Positions 10,482-22,110 of a DNA stretch of 64,000 nucleotides are shown in pieces. The position numbers and the translations under genes are program-made. Within the stretch, counting starts at the first letter, position 1; every line of letters begins with the position of its first letter. The notes beneath the pieces are model-generated. The model ran no database searches and had not been told where the DNA came from. It was given only the letters and a program-made list of their open reading frames with translations. Source of the stretch: Tetrastigma voinierianum (taxonomy: Eukaryota > Streptophyta > Magnoliopsida > Vitales > Vitaceae); the NCBI GenBank assembly GCA_016808115.1, contig JAEQBH010000991.1, positions 434,001 through 498,000 of the forward strand, in the 5' to 3' direction.

Positions 10482-11132
10482 TGTCGCGACATACTGAAGA
10501 TTTGTTGTGACATAATAATCTTTGTCGTGATATAGTAAATATTTGTCTCGACAAAGTTTGCACTTGGTTATGTAGCGAAAAAGTTTTGGCTTTTTCAAAA
10601 TCTTTGTCGCGACGTAGTAGAACTTTGTAGTGACAAAGTTTGCCTTGTGACTTTGTTGCAACAAAATGAGATCTGTCGCGACATAATAAAATTCTGTCGA
10701 GACAAAGTTTGCACTTGGTTATGTCGCGACAAAGTTGACAAAGTAAAACTTTGTTGCGACAAAGTTTCTGGCTTTGTCAAAATCTTTGTCGCAATAAAGT
10801 TTGCCTTGTGACTTTGTTGGGACAAAATGAACTTTGTCGCGACATAATAAAACTTTGTCAGGACAAAGTTTGCACTTAGTTATGTTGCGACAAAATTTTA
10901 CATAGTTTGCCTTGTGACTTTGTTCTGACAAAATGAACTTTGTCGCGATATAATAGAACTTTGTTGCGACAAAGTCTATCTTTGCCTTGTTTTTTGCTAA
11001 GTCGCGACATACTGAACTTTGTTGCAACCAAATTTTCTTCTGCCTTCGTCGCGACATAATAAAACTTTGTCGCAACAAAGTTTCTGGCTTTCATCAGGCT
11101 CTGTTGCAACATAGTCTGGAAATGTCACGACA
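10482..11132. repeat. TGTCGCGACA palindrome array in LTR E
   Basis: More than twenty copies occur. Starts near 10482, 10503, 10523, 10544, 10571, 10605, 10626, 10653, 10674, 10695 and 10722 give spacings that are mostly 20-21 bp, with 27- and 34-bp steps. Spacers such as TAATAAAACTT and AAGTTTGCACTTGGTTA recur, so this array is a true short-period satellite. Copies decay mostly at the two CG steps. Confidence 0.9.
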
Positions 11133-11315
11133 TAGTTTTTGCTCAGCTATTTGTTTTTCTTCTCCAACTTGGTGGGGCCATAACTTCTTCATTTTAACTC
11201 GGATTTGGGCGTGTAAGGTGTCATTGGAAATCTATTTGAATGTAGAATGAAAAAATGAGTGGATTTCAGCCATTTAATGCTTCAATTGATACAGAAAAAT
11301 TCATCTCCAAATGAT

Positions 11316-12071
11316 GCTCTGTGAGACACCCGGTTGACTCTTCTTTTGGAATTGGAAATATGTGCATCTTTACCAATCACTTGCTTTCCATAAAATCACA
11401 AAAACGATCTGAGTGTTATGAGTTTTACATGAATATGGATATAAAATATAAAATATCATGTGAAATGAACTCCAAAACGATAGTTTTACATATCTCTGAG
11501 TTCCAACACTTTGATCTTTCTACAGGAATTATGTCCCCAACACAGTTGTTAGGTCTTTCACGAAGAGTGTCTATCTTGCTTGCTATTGCAATCCTAAGTT
11601 TGTTACACTTTATTGAAGCCCATTCGACTCTGGTTCATCCCGCTGACCGAGTCCACAGTAAACACCGTGTCGTGAGTTCATCAACCAAAACCACTCACAC
11701 CCCATTCGTCGATGTCCGAATTATATACAACCGCAATATGTCTGATGCATGTTTGTAATCATGCCACATGTATAATGAATGCTACATGAAGCAATCCACA
11801 ACACTTACCGATGTCAGGACAATCCCACATCACCTGCATGCGACTTCCCAAGCATCATTTCATTTCATGTCAATATCATGCATGCATATATCAATACTAA
11901 AACTGACCAACATGTCATTCTATGTTCCTTACCAACGATACACATGATCAAGCCATGTAATGTATTTACATATAAACTCATCAGAACCAAATACATTAGA
12001 ACCGTAATAGCATCTCACCAAACCACAACAAACAGAGTTGTAAGTCCCCGTGCCAAGATCCATTGATGCGA
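11316..12071. other. Unassigned sequence between LTR E and element C
   Basis: It contains a 145-codon open frame (11321-11758, plus) with no recognisable domain, only a hydrophobic stretch near its middle. Composition and wording (CATGCCACATGT, GCATGCGACTTCCC) suggest decayed LTR sequence. I see no support for a gene. Confidence 0.35.
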
Positions 12072-14835
12072 TCAGACACGAAACCCCGGAGGCCTTCGTT
12101 TAATCCTTACATTTGCTATTAAATTTCCTTTTTCAAAAATATCAGGCCAGATCCTAGCCCGACCAAATGGCGAATCAGAACGAAAAATCAGGTTTACTCT
12201 GCGTTTTCATTTATCTTATCAAAGCATTTTTATTATGTTATCTGTTGCGAGAAGCGGTTGCGATTTTGGGCAAGCCCATAATCATTTACAAATTCGATAC
12301 CCCAAATTGGTGACCACATCAAACATTTAATCAAAATACGGCCTTTACAAAAGGTATTCATACCTTTTAAGTGATATATACCAAACAAACATTTCTTTAG
12401 AGTTTCAGCGCTATTTGTCAACAAAATGTATGTTCAAAAAATAGTATCCATCATATGGGCATCTTCTTATACGCCATAACTTGCTTTATATTTCTACGCT
12501 TTCTGATGCCATCTTCTTTTCTGTCTACTAAACATGCGCATAGATAAAAACCTCCTTCAAGCATTTCATGTTTGAGTGATTCTATACAGTTCTATTCCAA
12601 TATCAATGTAACTTAATGCGTTGCAACATTAAACCATGCCTATTAATTTAACATATACTCATGCTATTTATTTTACGCATGCTTTCAATTTCAAATCATT
12701 TACTATATGCTTGTATTTTCAATGTAACAATTCATTTCACATTCAATTTATGATATTTAAAAGCATATACATCAAAATCCCATTTACACTCGTCAATGTT
12801 GGTTATTTCACCTTGACTATTAAATTCATATTTATGACGGATTCCGTTTGATGAATCCCGCCTTTATTATCATTCGGTAATGTGCTTACACATTTAACAA
12901 TTCGGTCTCCCATCATGACGGGTGTCGTTTGGTGCACCCCGACATGTGGTATCACTTTTAACAATTCGGTCTCCCATCATAACGGATGTCTTTTGGTGCA
13001 CCCCGACATGTGGTATCAATTAAATGTTATACGTCATCATGACGGATGTCGTTTGGTGCATCCCGCCAAGTGGGACATTTCTTCAATGCCATACGCCATC
13101 ATGACGAATGCCGATTTGTGCATCCCGCCAAGTGGGACATTGGAAAATTTCGGGGTGCCTTCGTGATGGATGTCGATTGGGGCATCCCGTCAGGCGGTTC
13201 ATTCGATATATCATTCAATTCACATTTATGATGGATTCCGTTTGATGAATCCCGTCCTTATCATCATTCACATTCATTTGGTTTTCAAATATCACATTTC
13301 AATTTCGTATTATCTTTTCAAAGATATACTCAATCTACGTACTTATTTCATATACTCATTCACTTGCTCATTTCACATATAATTCTATGTGCTTTAAACT
13401 TTATAATATGATTGTGATAAGCTTACAAAATACTTGAAATAAAGAATAGGGTCGAGAGAACAAGCGAGTTGTCGGATCTAGTTTCCTTCTCTTCGATCTC
13501 GGTTCAGGATTAGAGGCGATCATCACGGAGTCCTAGTCAATAACATTCATGCCACTCTTGATGGATAAACAATTGTTAAACAATTTTTGAAGTGAATTAC
13601 AAATTTATTTTGTTACTTGATCTTAGAGTTAAGACATTAAGTGCGCGACGACGACGAATGCAGTACGTTTTTCACTTAGTTCTACCCTTATTTGAACCCC
13701 ATTAATGAATCATTTTCTTAGGGTCCCTAAGCTCAATCGGTGCATGAATACGGGACTTAACGATGCAAAATATGCAAAAAGCAGGGGCGGAGTTGGAAGT
13801 AGTGGTGCCGTTGCCACCTTAGCCGTACCATCTGGGTTGTCCTTTACCGGTCGATCTGCGATCTTGATTTGAGTGAGTGCCGATGCAGATTACCGCGCAT
13901 CATGATGCAGGTACCACTCAGCGTCTTTGGAACCACCTACGGGTTTTTGCCCAAAAATGCCGGATTTTGACATTTTCACTCATTTTTCTTCTACAAATCT
14001 TCTTCAGATCGTCCTATATAAAAAATACACCATGGAATCTACCCAAAACAACTCCACATGTGGTTTAGAATCAATAAAAATCCATTTTCCTCAAGTTAGG
14101 GCTTTTCACCCAAATCCAAATCAAAAGGAATGAGGGTAGGGTTTTGATTTTTCTTACCTTACATCTTCAAATCTCCTCTTGTATGTTGCTTGGTCTCATA
14201 GGAGCAAGAAATGGGAAGCAAAGCCAACCAAGCCACTCCTCCTTGCAAACCCTAGATTTCTTCTCCCTTTTCTCCTCTCTCCTTCTCCAAAACATGATTT
14301 GCTCATATGAGCCCTAAGACCACATTTTTGGCCTTTATAACTCCTTTAAGTGTAAGGCCTTGTTTGGCCCACACGCAGTATACTCTCATTTTCACCTTTT
14401 TTGGTCTTTAAATCACTTATTCTCTTAAAGCCATGTTTGGCTCAAAACCCATTATTTCATTTAAGTCTCCTATTATTCCACTTTGGCCACCCAATAAATC
14501 CAATTTTCCATTTTTGGCATTCTAACTCTTTATTTCACTTTCCTTATCATTTATCATTTATTTCACATTAACATTTAAGCTATCATTTGACCCTTAGGTC
14601 CTCATTTTACAATTTTTCCACATCTGCCATTTTTCGCTTGGGTTATTTCTGGGTTCGATCAATTTTCCCATTTTAGCATATAATATTAAATCATATGCTC
14701 ACACTTTCAATTTACATTTCATATTTTATCAATTTATCGATTTTCGGGAAAAACCCAGAAGTTTGAGCTCAATTCATACCGGAATATATAATAAAAATTA
14801 TTATAAAAATTCCGGGGTATTTTAGAAGCGTTCTG
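12072..14835 (-). repeat. 3' LTR of element C
   Basis: This copy aligns with 19452-22110 over its whole length. It carries the U3 end (CCGGAATTTTTATAAT on the minus strand near 14800), polypyrimidine and promoter-like parts, a hairpin array at 12836-13254 and the terminal CAGACACGAAACCCC. The purine run GGGAGAG lies just outside its right end and is the likely polypurine tract. The expected terminal GCGTTACA is altered to GCGTTCTGA. Confidence 0.8.
12836..13254. repeat. ~63-bp hairpin repeat array in 3' LTR of C
   Basis: Five central units of 62-64 bp (from about 12897, 12961, 13024, 13086 and 13149) each contain GGNTGTCGNTTGGTGCAYCCCG or a variant, in which GGATG can pair with CATCC. Two flanking units carry GGATTCCGTTTGATGAATCCCG-like text at about 12838-12860 and 13232-13254. 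The array recurs in the 5' LTR and in solo LTR H. Confidence 0.85.
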
Positions 14836-15037
14836 ACTCTCCCAGCAGAAAATTGCGTCCTCGAAATTTACATTGAACAATTGTGAATCACTGGCTGCGC
14901 ATGGTTTCTTCACTTTCCCAGTGGCTAGCCGGTCTTGGGGTTTCCTCCACAACACTTTGACTAGCTGAATCTGCTTGTTCACTTGATTCCTTCACTTCAC
15001 GAGGCAAAATCTCTCTTGCTCTTCTTCATATGTCAAA
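14836..15037 (-). pseudogene. Chromodomain-like pol C-terminus of C
   Basis: Minus-strand KQIQLVKVLW is followed, after indels, by FNVNFEDAIF just before the LTR. Such a segment follows integrase in Tekay-type chromoviruses and, as a chromodomain, directs integration to heterochromatin. Only the edges are readable here, so the domain is broken. It lies between the integrase C-terminus and the polypurine tract, as expected. Confidence 0.65.
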
Positions 15038-16400
15038 TCACGAGTCCCAGCTCGATTGTCTCAGAAGGAAATGCGATGTAACGATCGATCGGTACCTCCG
15101 TAGCATGGACACATGGAAAACATTATGGATCTTTTCCAATTTCGGAGGTAATGTCAAACGGTATGCCACTGGACCCACTTTTTCGATCACCTCATATGGG
15201 TCAATAAATCTAAGACTCAACTTGCCCTTTTTCCTGAATCTCATCACCTTCTTCCAAGGCGATTCTTTCAAAAACACTTTTTCGCGATCTCCTGCTTGAA
15301 TATCTTTCTCTTCAGCATGTCGGCATACTTGACATGCTCGATGGCCACTTTCAATCTCTCTCTAATCATTTTCACTTTTTCTTCTGTCTCTTGTATCAAA
15401 TCGGGGCCAATCACTTTTCTTTCACTTAATTCTGTCCAACACAACGGTGTTCTACATTTTCTTCCATATAGAGCCTCGTAAGGCGCCATTCCAATACTTG
15501 ATTGGAAACTGTTGTTGTATACAAATTCCTCCCGAGAGATGTTGTGATCCAACTACCCTCATAGTCGATGTACGACTCCTTAACATATCTTCGAGTCTGG
15601 GTCACTCTTTCGATTGTCCGTCGGAGTGCCGGATGGAACGTTGCTCTTGAAATTCCAGTCGAGTGAGGCCTCTTGCAATTTTCCCCCGAAATCTCAAAAG
15701 TAAACCTCGGATCTCGATGCGAAATAATGGATACGGGGAATCAGGTATGGCCCGAACTATTTCCTTGATATCTGGCCTCTTGCTATCTTGTCGAATAGTT
15801 GGTTCTCCGGTAGGAAGTGGTGACTTGGTGTCGGTCGCTCACGACCCAAGCGGAGTCATGCTTCCTCCTGTCGATGGTAACCCAACCACCAAAGTCCATG
15901 GTGATTCGGTCCCATTTCCATTCGAGAATTACGATAGGTACGCAATAATCCAGGAACTTGATGCTACGCCTTTCTTTCTTTTTGACACGCCAAGCACTTG
16001 GTTACAAACTCTGATATATCTCTTTTCATTCCGGACCACCAGAATGACATTTTCAAATCTTGATACATCTTTGTGCTACTGGGATGGATAGCAAAAGATC
16101 CACTTTGTGCCTCATCAAGTATGGCTTTCTTTAATTCACAATCATTGGGTACACATACCTTGTCCTTATAATACAAGGATCTATCTCCCTTTACTTCAAA
16201 CTCGGTTTCCTTACCATCTCTAATCTGTTTCATTATGGCATAAATTTTCTCATCTTTCTTTTGTGCCTCTAGCACTCGATTCAACAAATTCGGTCTCGCT
16301 ATCAATTCTGCCTCTATTGTACCATCGTCTGATAATGACAAATGGGCATTCAACGCTCGAAGCGTTTACACTGTCTTTCTACTCAAAGCATACGGCCCTT
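15038..16400 (-). pseudogene. Integrase of element C, broken
   Basis: The H2C2 zinc-finger end is readable as FAIHPSSTKMYQDLKMSFWW and CLACQKE (near 15970-16100). The core contains WDRITMDF near 15900 with the first catalytic aspartate. The late core, 15268-15552, has YNNSFQSSIGMAPYEALYGR and RTPLCW. The C-terminal part, 15038-15277, has FRKKGKLSLRFIDPYEV and IHNVFHVSMLRRY. These are hallmark stretches of chromovirus integrase. Several stops and frameshifts separate them. It would have inserted the cDNA copy into the genome; it cannot now be made as one protein. Confidence 0.9.
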
Positions 16401-17560
16401 TACATTGGCCTTTCGGGGTGATAATCAATCCTTGTGAGTCATAATCTTTATCAATTCCATCCATCTCGTTCTCTCAAGTTAGCTCTCATTGTGACCAGAT
16501 ACTTAAGACTCTTATGATCGGTGTAAATGAAACACTTTTCTCCATTACAAATAATGTCTCCAATTTTCAGCGCAATCTGATTGCGACCCGATTCAATCAT
16601 CGTGGGGTAGTTCTTTTCATGTGGCTAATTGTCTTGAAGCATAAGTACCTCACTACGCTCTTGCATTAGGACACATCAAGTCCATTTAGTGAAGAAGCAT
16701 CACCCAGATCACATATTCATTATCGTAGGTCGGGTTGAGTAAACACTTAGGAGCCTCGGTTAAGAATGCTTTTAGCTTTCAAAACTATTTTTGACATTTT
16801 CCTCCATTGAACTTTACATTTTTACGGAACTTAATCTCGTCATCGGGGTTGCAATCATGAAAACCCTTAACAAATCTTACGTAGTAGCACGCTAGTCGGG
16901 GAAGTATGAGATTTATGTAACATTTCTTGGTGGTTTCCATTCGACAAACACTTCTATTTTCTTTGGATCCACTCGGATTCCTTCATTTGATACAATGTGC
17001 CCAAGAAAGGACACTTCATTTAACCAAAACTCACACTTGCTCAGTTTCGCATACAACTGCTCTTTTCTCAAAGTCCCTAACACTACCCGAAGGTGTGTGT
17101 CATGGCTTTCTCGATCTTTCGAATACACAAGAATGTCGTCTATGAACACTACGACAAACTGATCAACATACGATTGGAAGACACGATTCATTAGGTCCAT
17201 GAAAGCCGCTGGAGCATTTGTCAATCAAAACGGCATTACAAGGAACTCATAATGTCCATATCGCATTCTAAACGCCGTCTTATGCACATCTGCATCTTTA
17301 ATTTTCAACTGATGATACCCAGATCGCAAGTCAATCTTTGAAAAGATACTTGCACCTTTCAGTTGGTCAAACAAATCGCTCCGATTACGGGTAGCGGATA
17401 CTTATTCTTTATGGTCCAGCTTGTTCGAGTTGTCTATAATCAATACATAGCCAAAAGTGTACCATCTTTCTTTTTAACAAAAGCACGGGAGCTCCCATGG
17501 TGATACTTGGTCGAGATAAGCCCTTTTACAGCAATTCTTGCGGCCCGCAATTTCAACTCC
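16401..17560 (-). pseudogene. Reverse transcriptase and RNase H of element C, broken
   Basis: The best part, 16913-17224, keeps the RT catalytic box VVVFIDDILVYSK, then YAKLSKCEFW and VSFLGHIVS, all standard for Ty3 RT. Upstream (17225-17560) the N-terminal RT is in other frames, and the stretch 16401-16912 should encode RNase H but only short pieces are readable. The catalytic DD pair survives, but the frame does not. The neighbouring protease and integrase pieces fit the usual pol order. Confidence 0.88.
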
Positions 17561-17775
17561 TTTAGCTCGAGTGGAGCCGTTCTATACGGTGTAATGGATG
17601 CGATTAATGGCACTGGTCACCGGCGTCGATAGCAAGCTCGATCTCCCTACATGGAGCAACCACGGCAACTCTTCGGAAACACGTTCGAAATGTCACTAAC
17701 GGTAAGGATATCGGATACAGGCCTTGCCTTTCTTGTATTAATCATGTCGACCCGAAATAGGCTTCATCCTTTCCT

Positions 17776-18006
17776 TCATTTTCTCGCGGTGAAATTTCTG
17801 AATATCACATTAGAGCGGTGGTTTGACCTCTCGCCGATGAAAATTACTTTATCAAAATTTGGTGTCCTTAAGGTCATTCTTTTCATTCTACAATCGACTA
17901 TTGCTCGGTGTCGGGATAACCAATCCATCCCCAATATCACATCAAATTCTCTGAAGGATAACTCTATCAAAGTCTCCCGATTCATTCTCTTGATACGATA
18001 GGACAA
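17776..18006 (-). pseudogene. Aspartic protease C-terminal part of element C
   Basis: The minus-strand frame includes EFDVILGMDWLSRHRAIVDC, the conserved end of the chromovirus protease, followed by a linker to RT. The N-terminal catalytic DSGAS-like part is not readable upstream because of indels. It would have processed the gag-pol polyprotein. Confidence 0.85.
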
Positions 18007-18009
18007 TCT

Positions 18010-19400
18010 CTGTATACTTTATTCACAATAACACTATGTCAGCGGGTTCGTCACGAGATGTCATGTACTCGGTTTCAACCTCCATTAAATTACCCCAGTT
18101 GATTGGGTATGTCAATACACACATATGAATGGGTTGACCCTAGGTCTATCAATGCGTACAATAGTATCAAGATAGTGAGGTACTAACTATCACATCAGGA
18201 ACATGGTATCTTCCGCGCTTTCGTGCATATATCTGGCTAGAACGCGACCATCTGCCTAGCGAAGTTTGTCCTTGTCTCGAACACTCGGTGATGCAACACT
18301 TTTGCTTCCTTTCTGAAGTGATGAAACATTACCCCGGTTAAGTCTTGTGAAGAACGATGCCTAGTACACTCTCGTATTTGTGCTCATGGATCACAACGAC
18401 AACGCAATCACTCAGCAATCTCCGCCCATGCTTTCTTCACGTAATGGGAACAAGGAGGCATCTTGTCACTCTAGAGCACCTCCTTGTGCACCTGTTGTAG
18501 TGAATAGTATCTCTACTAGTGGCTGAGCTATACCTTTTCAGGATTACATGGTCCCCTAAATCTCTTTCTTTTCTTCTTTGATGAGCACTTGACTAGCGAA
18601 TTTTCTTTCCTGTCATACATCTTTTCTTTCATTTCCTCTTTCTTTACTGGATTCCATTAGACACATGTCGTGATTTGGAGAAATCATCATGGCAAAATCT
18701 GTGACATGAACTTTGAATCTTGGTCATAGGCGTCTTCAAACTTACGACATTACCACTGCCGTTGCTCAGCATCTGGGGCATACTTGCTTTCAGCCGTGTA
18801 AATTCTCTCAAATACTGGTTACTTGATTACTTTGTTTCTGCGTGTGAAACTCTCGCATATTAAATAGTCTGCCCACATGGCCTTCTTGAACTCATCAAGA
18901 AGAACCTCATGTAACTCTGCGTGCGGTCCACGGTAGAAACCTACCAGCGGTAAGTCTCATCTTTGTAGTAATGAGTGCTGTTCAATTTCTCTTCGATTTG
19001 TGCAATGCATTTTTAAGCTTCTTTCAGTTCTTTCAAGCCAATTTTCTGCCATAGCAGGCTCATCATCCTTCTTTCATAAAATCTGAATTGGTACCTTGTC
19101 ATTCTATTTCAATGGTGATGGCTGAAGTAATTCTGGTAGTTGCGGCTCTTTGCAAGACCTATTCTTTGTTGGAGGATATCCGCCGTACCTCCACCACTTG
19201 TTCGGTTCGTCGTTGGTACAGCATGAGATGTATCCACTACACGCACTGCGGACTCATCAGACGTTCCAGATAACCCTCGACCATGGCTACTGAACCATCC
19301 ATACTTACCTATTAAGTTCGACAAGATCGTGTCAGTCATATCATCCCGCTATATTCAAATGCAATATGTCCGATACTGTTTTCAAAATCCTTTTTCAAAA
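18010..19400 (-). pseudogene. gag region of element C, highly decayed
   Basis: By position this should encode the capsid and nucleocapsid. The segment 19109-19339 has an open frame with an Arg/Ser/Gly-rich run but is not clearly gag. Frequent small indels (compare the density in the adjoining 5' LTR) destroy the frame, and no CCHC knuckle can be read with confidence. It is assigned from element layout rather than from motifs. Confidence 0.5.
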
Positions 19401-19432
19401 TCGTTTAGGCCCCCTTTTCGAAACGCCTAAAC

Positions 19433-19447
19433 TGAGCTCGTGCCACT
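19433..19447 (-). other. Degenerate tRNA-Met-type PBS of element C
   Basis: Plus-strand GAGCTCGTGCCACTA resembles the complement of the TGGTATCAGAGC primer site used by chromoviruses, with several changes. It lies 4-5 bp from the 5' LTR edge, as expected. Confidence 0.45.
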
Positions 19448-20214
19448 AAAGTGTGCGACCCCCGTGCAGTCATGATTGGCGGTAGAGGCGAGAGCCGGGG
19501 CGCGGTTTAATTCTTTTTATTTTACATTTGTGATTTCCATTTTCCAAAATGTCGCGACCGTCCTAGCCTGAAACCGAATCATTGAATCCGGTAGACTCGG
19601 TTTACTCGCGTTTCATTTTATCTTATCGTATTTTATTATGTATCTGATTCTGACCAGTTCGATTTAGACAGCCATAATCATTACAAATTCAATGCAATTC
19701 GGTAGGCCATAACATTTAATCAAAATACATTTACAAAGAAGGCATTCATGCCTTTTGAAGTAATATACCGATAAACCGTTCTTTAAGGGTTCATTGTTGT
19801 TCATGATGTTCCGTATTCGAAAGGAAATGATATGCATCAGCGAGGTATGTACCTATGCGCGCAGCTAAACTATGACTCACGCTTCACGATCTTGTCTTCC
19901 TTCCTGTCTACTAGAAACCTGCTCATAGATAAAAATATCGCTAAGCATTTTCATGCTTAGTAGTTCCTATCGATTATTCAATATCGATATAACTCATGCA
20001 TTTAACATTAAACCATATATTAATTCAGCATATACTCATGCTATTTATTTCGCGTGCTTTCAATTTCCGTCATTTACTACTCCATACCTTATGCATTTTC
20101 AATGCAGCAATTCATTCACAATTCAATTTATGAGATTTAGCATGTCAAAATCCCATTTACGCTCGTGATATTGGTTATTTCACCTTGACTATTAAATTCA
20201 CATTTTAAGCCGGA

Positions 20215-20605
20215 TCCGTTTGATGAATCCGCCCGCTATCATTGGTAATGTCGCCACATTTAACAATTCGGTCTCCCATCGCAGCGGTGCCGGTTCGTTA
20301 CCCGACATGGTATCAGCATAACAATTCGGTCTCCCGTTATGATGGATCACCGTTTGGTGCGCCCCGACATGGTATCAATTAAATGCCATCGCCATCGCAG
20401 CGGATAGCCGTTTGGTGCATCCGCCAAATTAGGACATTTCTTCAATGCCGCCCCATACCATCGCGGCGGATGCCGGTTGTACATCCGCCAAAGTGGGACA
20501 TTGCGTTGGTGCGCCGTGGCGGATGTCGATTGGTGCATCCGTTAGGCGGTTCGTTCGATATATCATTCGATTCCAACATTTTATGGCCAGTTCCGTTTGA
20601 TGAAT
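20215..20605. repeat. Hairpin repeat array in 5' LTR of C
   Basis: This is the equivalent of the 12836-13254 array. Units contain GGTGCGCCCCGACATG, GGTGCATCCGCCA and similar text, flanked by GGATCCGTTTGATGAATCC-like units. Indels blur the period. Confidence 0.7.
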
Positions 20606-21162
20606 CCCATCCTTATCATCATTCACATTCATTCGGTTTTCAAATATCACATTTCAATTCTGTATTCACTTTCGTATTATCTTTTCAAAGATATTCTCAA
20701 TCTACATACTTATTTCATATACTCATTCACTTACTCATTTCATATACTCATTCATGTACTCATTTCATAGTTACTTGGTAAACTACCAAAATACCTTAAA
20801 TAAGAATAGAGTCGAAACAATGAGTTGTCGGATCTAGTTTCCTTCTCTTGATCCTGGTCCTAGGTTTGGTGATGTCTGCTGATCCTAGTCAATAACATTC
20901 ATGCCTCTTAGTGGATAGACAATTGTTAAGCAATTTTAGTGAATTCTGAGATTTGTTTTTGGAATTTAACGTCTTAGGTTAAGACCTTCAAGTCTGCGCC
21001 GAGAGGCGAGTGGTAGTGCGGTACGTTTTCGCCGTTCTCACCGCCATTTGATTACCGTTGTAATCATTCTTCGGATCCACTAACAATGATTCGCATGAAT
21101 CGGACTTGCGGTTACCAAATAATAAAACTCGCGAGTTCGATCGTGGTGCCGTTCCGCTTTGA

Positions 21163-21200
21163 TCGGTACCGATGCGGTTCGTCGCCTCGGTCGGTACCGA
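21163..21200. repeat. Pair of TCGGTACCGA palindromes
   Basis: Perfect TCGGTACCGA occurs at 21163-21172 and 21191-21200, 28 bp apart, within a CG-rich block. Related GGTAC/GTACC words occur in the 3' LTR (13830-13910) and in solo LTR H (24495-24595). Confidence 0.75.
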
Positions 21201-22110
21201 TCGCCGGTTCGAGTCGTGCCGATCTGGTTAAAATGTCTGGTGCGGTCTCGCGCTCTACATCATGGTCTGTTACCGCTCGGTGATGCGGTGCCCTGCGGGT
21301 TCTGACTTAAATCAGGGATTTTTGGCATTTCCTCATTTTTCTTCTACAAATCTTCTCCAATTCGTCCCATATCAAAAATCCACCATGGAATCTATCCAAA
21401 ACAACTCCACGTGTGGTTTAGAATCAATAAAAATCCATTTTCCTCAAGTTAGGGCTTTCACCCCAGTCGAATCAAAAGGAATGAGGGTAGGTTGATTCTT
21501 ACCTCTTCAAATCTCTCTTGTATGTTTGTAGTCTCATAGGAGCAAATGAAATAAACCAATAAGCCTCCTCCTTTTTAATACCTCAGTTTCTTCCTCCCTT
21601 TCTCTCCTTCTGTGGTTATCTTAGACCTAAGACCACAATTTTGGCCTTTATAACTCCTTCCAGTCTGTAAGACCTTGTTGTTTGCCTTTGTATACTTTCT
21701 CATTTCCACCTTTTTGGTCTTTAAATCATATTCTCTTAGAGCCATGTTTGGCACAAAACCCATTATTTCATTTAAGTCTCCTCTGTATTCCACTTTGGCC
21801 TGATAAATCCAATTTTTCCATTTTGGCATTAACTCTTTGTTCACTTTCCTTATCGTTTTATCATTTATTTCACATTAACATTTAGTATCATTTAACCTTA
21901 GGTCCTCATTTTACAATTTTCCACATCGCCATTTTTTCACTTGAGTTATTCAAGTTGATCAATTTTTCCATTTTAGCATATAATATTAAAATAATATGCT
22001 CACACTTTTCAATTATTCATATTTATCAATTCTCAATTTTCCTAGAAAAACCAGTTTAGCTCAATTCATGCGAATATATAATAAAAATTCGAATATTTTG
22101 AAGCGTTACA

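Larger units (their letters stand above)
8757..11315 (-). mobile_element. Athila-type LTR E (right end uncertain)
   Basis: This minus-strand LTR is related to D and B. It shares the blocks CATACAAGTAATAAAGTGG (near 9117), TTGATTAGATCTTTGCTAACACGG and ATGTCACTCCGAGG, then a TGTCGCGACA array. Its U5 end is a striking three-unit repeat (8757-8961). The GGACTCATCA terminus of the other LTRs is not found. Similarity to the family fades after about 11150, so the right limit is a guess and the LTR may be truncated. No gag or pol adjoins it. Confidence 0.6.
12072..22110 (-). mobile_element. Tekay/Del-type Ty3 chromovirus C, decayed
   Basis: A 10-kb minus-strand element with two LTRs of about 2.7 kb flanking a 4.6-kb interior in the order gag, protease, RT, RNase H, integrase, chromodomain-like tail. 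The LTR start reads TGTAACGC (plus strand GCGTTACA, ending at 22110). The LTR end reads GTGTGTCA-like. A degenerate tRNA-Met-type PBS adjoins the 5' LTR. All frames carry stops and indels. No clear 5-bp target duplication is visible, so the limits may be off by several bases. Confidence 0.85.
19452..22110 (-). repeat. 5' LTR of element C
   Basis: This is the partner of 12072-14835. Blocks such as 13977-14100 and 21330-21450 are nearly identical, while others (20200-20560, 21000-21300) differ by many small indels and by repeated ATGAC-to-GCAGC style changes. It ends AAGCGTTACA at 22110. It carries the hairpin array at 20215-20605. Confidence 0.82.

Noticed and set aside
11321..11758. 145-codon plus-strand frame as a host gene
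   Set aside because: No recognisable domain, no promoter or intron signals, and LTR-like surroundings. It is probably chance.
19549..19556. GTCGCGAC in the 5' LTR of element C as part of the palindrome system
   Set aside because: A single copy, absent from the matching place in the 3' LTR. Probably chance or a sequence error.
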